A stretch of 64,000 nt of DNA from Frigidibacter albus (lineage in GTDB: Bacteria > Pseudomonadota > Alphaproteobacteria > Rhodobacterales > Rhodobacteraceae). Where the stretch lies: positions 62,001 to 126,000 of the forward strand of contig NZ_JAAAUC010000009.1 in the NCBI RefSeq assembly GCF_009908165.1, read 5' to 3'. The notes beneath the pieces were generated by a model. The model was not told where the DNA came from. It saw only the letters and a program-made list of their open reading frames with translations, and ran no database searches. Position numbers and translations under genes: made by a program. Below, piece after piece: positions 1-8,333 of the stretch. Positions within the stretch are counted from its first letter, which is position 1. Every line of letters begins with the position of its first letter.

Positions 1-1250
1 ATTGCGACACGGCCGCCGCGCTCTGGGCGGTGATGGCCGAGCCTCGGATCACGCCCGGCGCCACGGTTGATCATGGCGCGGTGCTGCGCGCTTTTTCAGC
101 GCTGCCGCTGCATCTGCGCCGGGCGCTGGGGCCCGGTCTGGTGGAACGCTTCATCGAGGCCGGCGCGCCCGATACCGCCCGCGCGATCCGTGACGCCATC
201 TTGCGGGCGGCGGGCGATCACGGGCCCGGGCTGCAGATGATCGACGCCCGGCTCGATCTTGCCCGGGGTGACAGCGCCGGGGCCGAGGCCGCGCTTGGGG
301 CGGTGATCGAGGATGATGGCCCGCTTGGCCCAGAGGCGCTGATCCTGCTGATCGACACCCATCTGGCCGAGGGCAGGCCGGTACCGCCGCCGCTGACCGC
401 GGCCGCCGCCGCGCTGGCCTTCGAGCATCGGGACTCGCCGCTTGGCAAGCCGCTGGCGCGGGCGCAGGTGCTCGGGCTGGCGTCGACCGGCGCCTTCGCC
501 GCGGCAAGCGAGGAACTGGCGCGGACCGGGCCGCGATGGGCCGCGGAGGAGCGGCGGGTCGTGGCGCGCGAACTTGCCCGGATGCTCACCGACTGGCCCG
601 ACGACGCGGTTTTCCTCGCTCGGTACTTCGCGGACCGGGACCTCTTCGACCGCGCCGATCCGCCCGTCGATCTGCGGCTGGATGTGGCAGGGCGCTTGCT
701 GGACGCTGGCTTTGCCGCCGAGGCAAGCCTGGCCCTCGGCCCAGCCCGCATGGTTGCGGAGGGACGGATGATCGCCGCCCGCGCTGCGCTGATTGAGCGT
801 GACACCGGTCAGGCGCTCGCGCTGCTGGCAGGCATGGTAGGCGCCGGACCCGCGGCCTTGCGCGCCGAGGCCCTTGGTCTCGCGGGCGATCACGCCGCTG
901 CCGCCGAGGCCTATCGCCGAGCCGGCTTGCCGGAGCGGGCAGTGGCCGAGCAGTGGCGCGCCGGCGACTTGGAGGCGGTCCGCGGCAGCGGTACCGAGCC
1001 GCAGCGCGCGGTGCTGGCGCTGGATCCGCCGCAGGACACGACCGGGACCGAGGCGTCCCCGGCCCCCGACGATCCGGTGAGCCTTGCCGGCGCTCAGGCC
1101 TTGCTCGAGGCAAGCCGCGCCGCGCGGGACGCCTGGTCCGCGCTGCTGGCAGCCCCCGGGCCGGTCACGACTGTGCCGGGCGCCTTGCCCGGGCCTGGAG
1201 ACGCGGCGCCGGGAATTCAGCTGCCGGAGCTTTCAAGCTCCGGCAGCTGA
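1..1250 (+). CDS. Hypothetical alpha-helical repeat protein of the flagellar cluster, 5' end outside window
   Basis: The reading frame is open from base 3 of the window, so the gene probably starts upstream; the first in-window starts are a GTG at 30 and an ATG at 33. About 415 residues are visible, very rich in Ala, Leu, Arg, Glu and Gly and made of short helical stretches that look like degenerate TPR/HEAT-type repeats. I do not recognise the family. No signal peptide or membrane segment can be judged without the N-terminus. It lies just upstream of the transglycosylase and flhA on the same strand, so a flagellar or cell-envelope role is possible but only by association. The last 11 codons, including the stop, lie inside a perfect inverted repeat (1217-1250), and a Pro/Ala/Gly-rich low-complexity stretch precedes them. 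Confidence 0.7.
   Translation, partial: CDTAAALWAVMAEPRITPGATVDHGAVLRAFSALPLHLRRALGPGLVERFIEAGAPDTARAIRDAILRAAGDHGPGLQMIDARLDLARGDSAGAEAALGAVIEDDGPLGPEALILLIDTHLAEGRPVPPPLTAAAAALAFEHRDSPLGKPLARAQVLGLASTGAFAAASEELARTGPRWAAEERRVVARELARMLTDWPDDAVFLARYFADRDLFDRADPPVDLRLDVAGRLLDAGFAAEASLALGPARMVAEGRMIAARAALIERDTGQALALLAGMVGAGPAALRAEALGLAGDHAAAAEAYRRAGLPERAVAEQWRAGDLEAVRGSGTEPQRAVLALDPPQDTTGTEASPAPDDPVSLAGAQALLEASRAARDAWSALLAAPGPVTTVPGALPGPGDAAPGIQLPELSSSGS
1217..1250 (+). terminator. Perfect 16-bp inverted repeat overlapping the stop codon
   Basis: Arms TCAGCTGCCGGAGCTT (1217-1232) and its exact reverse complement (1235-1250) are separated by 2 bases. The TGA stop of the preceding gene is the last three bases of the hairpin. 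No T-run follows, so it is not a textbook intrinsic terminator; it could be a Rho-assisted terminator or an mRNA 3'-end stabiliser. Confidence 0.55.
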
Positions 1251-1313
1251 TCTTGAGGTCGGCGGTTACCGTTTCTCAACTCCTGGCGCCTAGCGTGAGG
1301 GCAGCAGCAAGAA

Positions 1314-2117
1314 TTGCAGCGGGGCCCTGTGCAAATACATCTCCTCCATCGGGCGATCCGGTTTGTCGCGGCCCTGTGCGCCCTCGGGTGCCCGGTGCCT
1401 GCTTTGGCCAGCCCGGCTGATCTTTCTCTCGTCTGCGAGCAGGCCGCCGAGCAGGCCGCGCAGCAGATGGGTGTGCCGGTCTCGGTGCTGAAGGCGATCT
1501 CGCTGACCGAGACCGGGCGCAAGCGCGGCGGCGAGATGCGGCCCTGGCCCTGGACGGTCAACATGGAAGGGGCCGGCCATTGGTTCGAGACCGAGGACGA
1601 GGCGCGCAGCTTCGTCTATGGCCATTTCAAGCGGGGCGCCCGCAGCTTCGATGTCGGCTGTTTCCAGATCAACTACAAATGGCATGGCGAGAATTTCTCC
1701 TCGATCGACCAGATGTTCGACCCGTTGGCGAATGCGCGCTATGCGGCGACGTTCCTGCGAACCCTCCACGCCGAGAAGGGCGACTGGACCGCAGCGGCCG
1801 GGGCCTATCATTCCCGTACGCCAGAGTTTGCGGACAAATATGCCGCCCGCTTCGACAGGTTCCGCGCAGGCCTGCGGCATCAGGATCTGGGCGGCGTGCC
1901 CGAGATTCCCGATATCGTGCTGGCCGCGGCAGAGCCGTTCCGGCCGGTGGTGCCGAGGGTGAACCGCTTCCCGTTGCTGCAGGCCGGCAGCGGGGCGGGG
2001 CTTGGCTCGCTCGTTCCCATCGGCAATGGCGCGGGTGCAAGTCTGTTTGCCGCCACGCAGCCGCCGCTGACGGACGCGGCGCCCGAACCTGACGCCCCCC
2101 CCGACGAGGGCGGGTGA
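1314..2117 (+). CDS. Secreted lytic transglycosylase (SLT domain), probably flagellar
   Basis: Predicted 267-residue exported protein. Residues 1 to about 32 look like a signal peptide (Arg-rich start, hydrophobic core, cut near PALAS). The rest is a lytic-transglycosylase-like fold: a KAISLTETGR stretch carries the likely catalytic Glu, followed by the SFDVGCFQINYKWHG motif and an AAGAYHSRTPEFADKY segment typical of SLT domains. Such enzymes cut peptidoglycan glycan strands in the periplasm. The rod-binding protein in this cluster (16676-16963) has no muramidase domain, so this gene may supply the wall-cutting step for rod passage, as SltF does in Rhodobacter sphaeroides; that is inference. 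The start is unsure: TTG at 1314 (GAGGG 12 bases upstream) or GTG at 1329. Its TGA overlaps the flhA ATG. Confidence 0.8.
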   Translation: MQRGPVQIHLLHRAIRFVAALCALGCPVPALASPADLSLVCEQAAEQAAQQMGVPVSVLKAISLTETGRKRGGEMRPWPWTVNMEGAGHWFETEDEARSFVYGHFKRGARSFDVGCFQINYKWHGENFSSIDQMFDPLANARYAATFLRTLHAEKGDWTAAAGAYHSRTPEFADKYAARFDRFRAGLRHQDLGGVPEIPDIVLAAAEPFRPVVPRVNRFPLLQAGSGAGLGSLVPIGNGAGASLFAATQPPLTDAAPEPDAPPDEGG

Positions 2118-4204
2118 TGCCGCAACTCACGCTCAAGACCGTCTTCCAGCCGACCGTCCTGCTGGCGCTGGCGATGATGGCCGTCATCGTGATGATGATC
2201 CTGCCGATGCCGGCCTGGGTGCTGGATACCGGCCTTGCCATCTCCTTCGCGCTGGCAATCCTGATCTTCACCGTGACGCTGTTCATCGAACGCCCGCTGG
2301 ATTTCTCGGCCTTCCCGACGATCCTGCTCGCCTCGCTGATGCTGCGGTTGTCGCTGAACATCTCGTCAACCAAGCTGATCGTCGGGCAGGGCCACACCGG
2401 CACCGCCGCCGCGGGCCATGTGATTGAAGGTTTTGCCAATTTCATCATGGGCGGGTCGGTGCTGATCGGTCTGGTGGTGTTTTGCGTGATCCTGATCGTC
2501 AACTTCATCGTCATCACCAAGGGCGCGGGGCGAATGGCCGAGGTCAGCGCCCGCTTCGCCCTCGATGCGATGCCCGGCAAGCAGCTGGCCATCGACGCCG
2601 ACATGAACGCCGGCGCCATCGACCATGCCGAGGCGCGGGCGCGTCGCGAAAGGGAACAGGCCGAGACCACCTTCTTCGGCTCGCTCGATGGGGCCTCGAA
2701 ATTCGTCAAGGGCGATGCGGTGGCGGGGCTGCTGATCACGCTCTTGAACCTGGTGATGGGGCTGGTGATCGGGGTCAGCCTGCACGGGATGCCGATCGGG
2801 CAGGCGCTGGAAACCTATGCGATCCTGACGGTGGGCGACGGGCTGGTCAGCCAGATCCCGGCGGTCATCATTTCCATCGCCGCCGCGATCTTGCTGTCGC
2901 GGGGCGGCTCCAAGGGCGCGGCGGATATCGATTTCTTCCGCCAGCTTGGACGCTATCCGGCCGCGCTGACCACGGTGGCGGTGCTGATGGCGCTGTTCGG
3001 GCTGGTGCCGGGGCTGCCCTTCGTGCCGTTCATGGCGGGCGGGCTGATCCTGGGGGCCACCGCCTATTGGGTGCAAAGGGGCACCGTCCGCCGCGCGGCA
3101 GAGGCCCTGCGCGCAGAGGCCCCGGCCACGCCGACACTGGCGCAGCGCTCGCTTGGCGATCTGCTCGACCTCGACGACATCCATGTAGAATTCGCGCCGA
3201 ACCTTGTGGGCATGGTGCTGGATCCGGCGACCGGGCTCGATGCGCGGATCGGCAATATGCGCAACCATGTGGCTGCGCTTTACGGGTTGATCCTGCCCGA
3301 GATCCGGCTGACCGACGATGGCGGGCTCGATCCCGGCTGCTACCGGATCCGCATTCAGGGCGCCGAGCAGGCCCGCGACCGGCTGCTGCCCGGCCAAGTC
3401 TTGGCGCTGCTGGCCGACAACCGCGATCTTCTGCCGCCGGGCGAAGAGGTGCGCGAGCCGGTCTATGGCGCGCCGGCGCGCTGGCTGCCGCCGGCGCTGC
3501 AAGAGGACGCGGTACTGGCTGGCTCGACCGTCGTCGGGCCGACGGAGGTGCTGGCGACGCACCTCCTCGAGGTCATCAAGCGCAACTTCCCGCGGCTGAT
3601 GACGCTGAAGGCCCTGCGCCGGCTGCTCGATGAGATGACCCGCCTGTCGGACCCGGCGCGGGCGGACTCGAACCGTCGGCTGATCGAGGAGCTGGTGCCC
3701 GAGAAGGTGCCGGTGGACCTGCTGCTGGCGGTGCTGCGGCTGCTGCTGGAGGAGCGGGTGTCGATCCGCAACCTGCCGCTGATCCTGGAATCCATCGCCG
3801 AGGCGCGGGGCAGCAGCGGGCCCGAGGCGGTGTGCGAACATGTCCGCCGCCGCCTCGGCTTCCAGCTGGTGGCCGAATTGCGCCGCGCCGATGGCACCCT
3901 GCCGTTGCTGCAACTTGCCCCGGAATGGGAGGAGACCTTCACCACCTATCAGATCGAGGGCGAGCGCGGGCAAAGTGACGTCGCGCTGCCCCCCGACAAG
4001 TTCAACCGGTTGGCGATGAACGTGGCCGAGAAGATCGCCCGCGCCGGCGAGAGCGGGACCTATCCCGCGCTGGTCACCTCGGCGCGGCGGCGGCGGTTCC
4101 TGAAGACGGTGCTGGGGGCCAAGGGAGTCGCGGCGCCGGTGCTGAGCTTCGACGAGATCGGGCTCGACGCACGGCCGGCGCTCGTGGGCATGGTGCCGGC
4201 ATGA
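2117..4204 (+). CDS. flhA: Flagellar export gate protein FlhA
   Basis: 695-residue FlhA, the large inner-membrane subunit of the flagellar type III export gate. About eight hydrophobic segments occupy roughly residues 15-310, with the FHIPEP-family signature around residues 149-165 (LDAMPGKQLAIDADMNAG). The rest is the cytoplasmic domain that docks export substrates and chaperones. Length is normal for the family. The start is the ATG at 2117, which overlaps the TGA of the transglycosylase gene (ATGA) and has GAGGGCGGG just upstream; an in-frame GTG at 2114 is less likely. The 3' end overlaps fliR by four bases, so flhA, fliR, flhB and the following small gene are probably translationally coupled. 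Confidence 0.97.
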   Translation: MPQLTLKTVFQPTVLLALAMMAVIVMMILPMPAWVLDTGLAISFALAILIFTVTLFIERPLDFSAFPTILLASLMLRLSLNISSTKLIVGQGHTGTAAAGHVIEGFANFIMGGSVLIGLVVFCVILIVNFIVITKGAGRMAEVSARFALDAMPGKQLAIDADMNAGAIDHAEARARREREQAETTFFGSLDGASKFVKGDAVAGLLITLLNLVMGLVIGVSLHGMPIGQALETYAILTVGDGLVSQIPAVIISIAAAILLSRGGSKGAADIDFFRQLGRYPAALTTVAVLMALFGLVPGLPFVPFMAGGLILGATAYWVQRGTVRRAAEALRAEAPATPTLAQRSLGDLLDLDDIHVEFAPNLVGMVLDPATGLDARIGNMRNHVAALYGLILPEIRLTDDGGLDPGCYRIRIQGAEQARDRLLPGQVLALLADNRDLLPPGEEVREPVYGAPARWLPPALQEDAVLAGSTVVGPTEVLATHLLEVIKRNFPRLMTLKALRRLLDEMTRLSDPARADSNRRLIEELVPEKVPVDLLLAVLRLLLEERVSIRNLPLILESIAEARGSSGPEAVCEHVRRRLGFQLVAELRRADGTLPLLQLAPEWEETFTTYQIEGERGQSDVALPPDKFNRLAMNVAEKIARAGESGTYPALVTSARRRRFLKTVLGAKGVAAPVLSFDEIGLDARPALVGMVPA

Positions 4205-4980
4205 CCGGGTTGCTGCAGCCGGTCCTCGATCTGGCGGCGGACGGCCTGTTCGCGGCCTTCATCGTGTTCCTGCGCGTCGGGGCGGCGATGGCGGCACTGC
4301 CGGCCTTTGGCGAGCAGACGCTGCCGCAAAGGGTGCGGCTGGCGATGGCGCTGGCCTTCACCGCCGTGGTTTTCCCGGCCGTTGCGGGCGAGGTGCAGCC
4401 GGTGGTCGCAGCCGGCCGCCTGATCGCGCCCTATCTGCTGACGGAAACTTTGGCCGGGCTGGCCTTCGGCCTCGTGCTGCGGCTGTTCGTGCTGGTGCTG
4501 CAGATGGCGGGGGCGATTGCGGCACAGGCGACATCGCTCTCGCAGCTTTTCGCGGGCTCGGGGGTGGAGCCGCAGGCGGCGATGGGCCATTTGCTGACGG
4601 TGGGCGGGCTCGCGTTGGCGGTGATGGCGGGGCTGCATGTGCGGCTGGCCGAGGCGCTGATCCTGTCCTATCAGGCGCTGCCGGCGGGGGCCTTTCCGGC
4701 CGCGGCGGACATCCTCGGCTGGGGCCTTGGCAACGTGGCGCGGGCCTTCGCGCTGGCCTTCTCGCTGGCGGCGCCCTTCGTGATCGCCTCGCTGATCTAC
4801 AACGTCGCGCTTGGGGTCATCAACCGGGCGATGCCGCAGCTGATGGTCGCCTTCGTCGGCGCCCCGGCGCTGACCGCGGGCGGGCTGGTTCTGCTGGCGC
4901 TGGGGCTGCCCTCGGCGCTTGCGCTGTGGCAGGAGCAATTCCAGGCCTTCCTCGCCGCCCCCTTCGACGTGCCGCGATGA
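4201..4980 (+). CDS. fliR: Flagellar export gate protein FliR
   Basis: 259-residue polytopic membrane protein of the FliR/SctT family, part of the FliP-FliQ-FliR core of the flagellar export channel. Strongly hydrophobic segments run through its length, with the typical early FIVFLRVGAAMAALPAFGEQ stretch. It overlaps flhA (ATGA) upstream and flhB (ATGA) downstream. FliQ is encoded separately in the facing flgB operon (9848-10120); fliP is not in the window. Confidence 0.95.
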   Translation: MTGLLQPVLDLAADGLFAAFIVFLRVGAAMAALPAFGEQTLPQRVRLAMALAFTAVVFPAVAGEVQPVVAAGRLIAPYLLTETLAGLAFGLVLRLFVLVLQMAGAIAAQATSLSQLFAGSGVEPQAAMGHLLTVGGLALAVMAGLHVRLAEALILSYQALPAGAFPAAADILGWGLGNVARAFALAFSLAAPFVIASLIYNVALGVINRAMPQLMVAFVGAPALTAGGLVLLALGLPSALALWQEQFQAFLAAPFDVPR

Positions 4981-6080
4981 GCGAGGCGCCGGACGATGGC
5001 GAAAAGGACCACGAACCAACGCAGAAGCGGCTGGACGATGCCCGCCGCCGCGGCGACATCCTGCGTGCGCCGGAACTGAACGTGGCCGCCGGTTATGGCG
5101 GCATCCTTCTCGCGGCAGTGACGCTTGGCAGCATGACGGTGACGGCGCTTGGCGACACCGGAATGGTGCTGCTGGGGCAGGCAGACCGGCTGGCGCCGCT
5201 GCTGCTTGCGGGGGAGGCAGGCCCGGTTGGCGGGTTGATCGCCAGCGCTGGCCTTGCCGCGCTGCCCTGGCTCGCGGCGCCGATGCTGGCGGTTCTGGTG
5301 CTGCTGCTGGCGCTGCGCGGCATCGTCTTCGCCCCGGACAAGCTGATGCCCGATCTCAAGCGCATTTCGCCCATCGGCAATGCCGCACAGAAGTTCGGAC
5401 GCGCCGGCTTGTTCGAATTCGGCAAGAGCTTTGTCAAACTCGCGCTGGTTTCTGTGCTGCTCGGCCTGTTTTTGGCAAGCCGGATGCCGGCGATCCTAGG
5501 ATCGCAGAACCTGCCGGCTGCGATGTCGGGGGCGCTGCTGGCAGATCTGCTGGTGGATTTCCTGGTGCTGGTGCTGGGGATCGCGCTGGTGATGGGGCTC
5601 GCCGATATCCTCTGGCAACAGGCCGAACGGCTGCGGCGGCTGCGGATGACCCGGCAGGAGGTGATCGAGGAGTACAAGTCCAGTGAGGGTGATCCGCATA
5701 TGAAGGGCCGGCGCCGCCAGCGTGGCCGCGAGATTGCGATGAACCGGATGCTCGCCGATGTCGCCCGCGCGGATGTGGTGATCGTCAACCCCACGCATTT
5801 CGCCGTGGCGCTGAAATGGGAGCGCGGAAGCGGCCGGGCGCCGGTCTGCGTGGGCAAGGGCGTGGACGAGATCGCAGCGCGGATCCGGGCGGCTGCGGCC
5901 GAGGCCGGCGTGCCACTGCATTCCGATCCGCCGACCGCCCGCGCGCTTTTTGCGACGGTCGAGATCGGGCGCGAGATCCGCCCCGACCAGTACAAGGCCG
6001 TCGCCGCGGCGATCCGCTTCGCCGAGGCGATGCGTCGCCGCGCCCGGGACCGCTGGGGCGGCGACAGGAGCGGCGGATGA
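4977..6080 (+). CDS. flhB: Flagellar export switch protein FlhB
   Basis: 367-residue FlhB, the export-gate subunit that switches substrate class from rod/hook to filament. The N-terminal cytoplasmic stretch (EKDHEPTQKRLDDARRRGD) is typical, followed by four membrane segments and a cytoplasmic domain. The autocleavage motif Asn-Pro-Thr-His lies near residue 271 (VNPTHFAVALKW), so self-processing should be intact. The start is the ATG overlapping the fliR stop, which removes 17 spurious upstream codons of the longest frame. The 3' end overlaps the next ATG (ATGA). Confidence 0.97.
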   Translation: MSEAPDDGEKDHEPTQKRLDDARRRGDILRAPELNVAAGYGGILLAAVTLGSMTVTALGDTGMVLLGQADRLAPLLLAGEAGPVGGLIASAGLAALPWLAAPMLAVLVLLLALRGIVFAPDKLMPDLKRISPIGNAAQKFGRAGLFEFGKSFVKLALVSVLLGLFLASRMPAILGSQNLPAAMSGALLADLLVDFLVLVLGIALVMGLADILWQQAERLRRLRMTRQEVIEEYKSSEGDPHMKGRRRQRGREIAMNRMLADVARADVVIVNPTHFAVALKWERGSGRAPVCVGKGVDEIAARIRAAAAEAGVPLHSDPPTARALFATVEIGREIRPDQYKAVAAAIRFAEAMRRRARDRWGGDRSGG

Positions 6081-6463
6081 GCCGCGCCCGGGATATTTCG
6101 GCCCTTGCCCGGCTGGCGGCGCTGGAGCGAGACCGCCGGCTGCAGGTGCTGCGCGATGCCGGCGCCGCCCGCGCGGACACGCTGGCGGCGCTTGCCGAAC
6201 TCAATGCCGCGCAGGCCGAGGCGCAGGAGGCCGCGCGACGTGATGGCTCGCCGGTGCTGCAAGGTTGCACCGAACACTTCCAGGACTGGATCCGTGCCCG
6301 CAAGGCCGCGCTCAACCCCAAGCTTGCCCGCGAAACCGCGATCTGGCTCGAGGCGCGCGCCGCCGCTGCAACCGCTCAGGGTCGGCGCGATGTGCTGGAC
6401 CGGCTGGCCGCCGACCAACGTGCAGAGCGCCTGAGGCAACGGACCGCCCGACGACAGGAGTGA
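6077..6463 (+). CDS. Small coiled-coil protein after flhB (possible FliJ-type chaperone)
   Basis: 128-residue charged, Ala/Arg/Glu-rich protein predicted to be almost wholly helical, with heptad-like spacing (ALARLAALERDRRLQVLRDA near the start). The ATG overlaps the flhB TGA, so it is translationally coupled to the export-gate genes. Size, coiled-coil character and position suggest a FliJ/FliH-like soluble export component, but no diagnostic motif is visible. It is the last plus-strand gene before a convergent gap. Confidence 0.65.
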   Translation: MSRARDISALARLAALERDRRLQVLRDAGAARADTLAALAELNAAQAEAQEAARRDGSPVLQGCTEHFQDWIRARKAALNPKLARETAIWLEARAAAATAQGRRDVLDRLAADQRAERLRQRTARRQE

Positions 6464-6662
6464 GCGTGTCAGCGCAAGACAGCTGTGGCCTGCGCGACAG
6501 CCCGATGGGAAGCTGCCCCTCCGGCGGCCGAGGCTTCGCAGGAAGGGCAGATGGCTGTCGGCGTGGGAGCGGCCTTCGTGCCAGCGCCCATGGCATGCGC
6601 CGATCGCATGCGGCAGTCCGCCTGCGCCAGGGGCACGGGGCCGCCCCCGGACATGCAGCCCC
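6464..6662. other. Convergent intergenic gap between the flhB-side and fliL-side operons
   Basis: A 199-base gap between two converging operons. The minus strand holds a 61-codon frame (6654 to 6469) starting 8 bases after the fliL stop, with GAGGGG placed 4 bases before its ATG and a CPSC motif in the product. Its residue mix is not clearly protein-like, so I do not call it a gene. No clear intrinsic terminator was seen. Confidence 0.4.
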
Positions 6663-7157
6663 TCAGCTGTCCTGCCGCACGATATCGACGATCAGCACAT
6701 CGCTGACCATCGGCCCGAGCACTTTCTGCGCGACCTCCAACAGAGCATGGCGCAGCACGGTCATGTTGTTCGCTTCGGTAAATGCGCCGCGGAAGCCGCC
6801 GGCATTGGCGTGGTCGAACAGCACCTGCAAGAAGCCGTCGCGCAGTTTGGGCTCGCGCTGATAGACCTGCTCGCCGGTGGCCAGCTTCACCTCGAGACTG
6901 ATCGACAGGATCACCAGTGCGGAGACACGGCCACCCTCGACCACCGGCACCACGAACTGGTTGTTCATCTTCACATAGTCATGGGTCACCTCCTCTTCGC
7001 CGGCCGGGGCGTCGTGCTCCGCCGTTGCTGGCGGCGCGCAGACCTCTTCGGCGCCGGAGGTTTCGCCCTCGGGTTCGGGTTTCAGGGCGATCCCGGCACC
7101 CAGCCCGGCACCGAGGCCGACAAGCGCCAGCAAGATAGGCAACAACTTGCGCAGCAT
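6663..7157 (-). CDS. fliL: FliL-family flagellar basal-body-associated protein
   Basis: 164-residue single-pass membrane protein: a hydrophobic segment at about residues 4-26, an acidic linker, then a periplasmic FliL-like domain with MNNQFVVPVVEGGRVSALV and ISLEV near the middle and MTVLRHALLEVAQKV towards the end. FliL proteins sit around the stator and steady motor torque. It is the last gene of the minus-strand flgB operon, 3 bases after flgH. Stator genes motA/motB are not in the window. Rhodobacterales often carry more than one FliL-like gene, so the paralogue assignment is open. Confidence 0.8.
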   Translation of the reverse strand: MLRKLLPILLALVGLGAGLGAGIALKPEPEGETSGAEEVCAPPATAEHDAPAGEEEVTHDYVKMNNQFVVPVVEGGRVSALVILSISLEVKLATGEQVYQREPKLRDGFLQVLFDHANAGGFRGAFTEANNMTVLRHALLEVAQKVLGPMVSDVLIVDIVRQDS

Positions 7158-7160
7158 CGG

Positions 7161-7898
7161 CTACATCGGCAGCAGGATATCGGCGACCTGCTGTCCATAG
7201 CGGGGTTGCTGCACATCTGTGATCTGGCCGCGTCCGCCATAGGAAATCCGCGCCCCGGCGATCTTGTCATAGGTCACCTCGTTCTGGCGCGAAATATCCT
7301 CGGCCCGCACGAAGCCGGCGACCAGCAGCTCGCGGATCTCGTTGTTCACCCGCACCTCCTGGCTGCCCTGCACCCGCAGCACGCCGTTCGGCATCCGCTC
7401 GGTGATAGTCGCCGCAACCCGCAACGTCAGCTTTTCCTGGCGGCTGACCGAACCGTCGCCCTGATAGCTGGAACTGCTGCCGCCCGAGACGGCATCGGCG
7501 AGGGTCGCGCCTTCGGGCAGTTCGGGGTCGAGCCGCTGCGGAATGCCGAAGAGGCTGGGAATACCCATCTCTTCCGAGGCGCTGCGGCTGCGGTCCGTGG
7601 AATTGGTGATCTGCGCCTGATCGTCGATCTCGATCACCACGGTCAGGATATCGCCGCGCTGCATGGCGCGCCGGTCGCCCAGGAGCGACTCGCGGTTGCC
7701 GGACCAGAGCGACGCGCCATCGGCCGGCATCGGGCGGTCGGTCCTTTCGGGGAAGCTGCTCCCCGACATCGCATAATACTCGCCGCTGCCCTCCAGCGGG
7801 GTGAAATCCGGCGCGCGGCCGACATTTTCCAGCCGGGCGCAGGCGGGCAGCGCGGCAAGCAGCAGCAGGGCAGGGGTCAGGCGCATCTTGGTCCTCAT
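7161..7898 (-). CDS. flgH: Flagellar L-ring protein FlgH
   Basis: 245-residue outer-membrane lipoprotein that forms the L-ring. A signal peptide ends in a lipobox (LLAALPACARL), so the mature protein starts at the Cys near residue 20. The body carries the family hallmarks GDILTVVIEIDDQAQITNST and the C-terminal ITDVQQPRYGQQVADILLPM. A second possible start (MRLTP) lies four codons in. It sits between flgA and fliL with gaps of only 3 bases. Confidence 0.95.
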   Translation of the reverse strand: MRTKMRLTPALLLLAALPACARLENVGRAPDFTPLEGSGEYYAMSGSSFPERTDRPMPADGASLWSGNRESLLGDRRAMQRGDILTVVIEIDDQAQITNSTDRSRSASEEMGIPSLFGIPQRLDPELPEGATLADAVSGGSSSSYQGDGSVSRQEKLTLRVAATITERMPNGVLRVQGSQEVRVNNEIRELLVAGFVRAEDISRQNEVTYDKIAGARISYGGRGQITDVQQPRYGQQVADILLPM

Positions 7899-7901
7899 CT
7901 G

Positions 7902-8333
7902 TCAGGAGCCCACATGCACGGTGCCATCGGCGGCGACGCGGCCGGTGATGGTGGTGCGCGAGGCGATGTTCATGGCGCGCAGGCTGTCGCCGGCACCGCC
8001 GCGGCCGAGGGCGCGGCCTTCGGCAAGGATGGTCAGCGCGCCGCGGCGATAGACCAGCGTCACGGTCTGGTTGCGCTCGACCAGCGCGGGCGGGCCTATA
8101 TCGCCGGCCAGGATCGGCCGGCCCGCGTAGATCGCTACACGCGCCTCCTGGCCCAGCACAACGGCGGGGTCGGCGAAGGCCTCGGGCATCGTGCCTTCGG
8201 CCCGCGCGAGGTCCGCGGGGCCTATCAGCGCCTGCGCGCGGATCGTGCGGGCGGCAACCAGCATCTCGGCCCGCGCTCCGGTGGCCAGCATCAGCAGCGC
8301 CACGATCAGCAGCCAGATTTCGCGCCCGAACAT
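7902..8333 (-). CDS. flgA: P-ring assembly chaperone FlgA
   Basis: 143-residue exported protein with a clean N-terminal signal (hydrophobic LLIVALLMLATGARA). The mature part matches the SAF-type FlgA domain: VLVAARTIRAQALIGPADLA at the start and a short C-terminal beta region with GTVHVGS. It is about the short form of FlgA, lacking the N-terminal extension seen in enteric proteins. FlgA is the periplasmic chaperone for FlgI polymerisation; flgI is not in this window. The ATG overlaps the flgG stop. Confidence 0.9.
   Translation of the reverse strand: MFGREIWLLIVALLMLATGARAEMLVAARTIRAQALIGPADLARAEGTMPEAFADPAVVLGQEARVAIYAGRPILAGDIGPPALVERNQTVTLVYRRGALTILAEGRALGRGGAGDSLRAMNIASRTTITGRVAADGTVHVGS

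Noticed and set aside
6085-6105. CCCGGGATATTTCGG inside the small coiled-coil gene, similar to the repeat box
   Set aside because: It lies in coding sequence, has no adjacent G5/C5 hairpin, and differs in the last bases.
6469-6654. 61-codon minus-strand frame after fliL with a plausible ribosome site and CPSC motif
   Set aside because: The residue mix and third-base use do not look clearly coding, and a plus-strand frame of similar quality overlaps it. Mentioned in the gap entry only.
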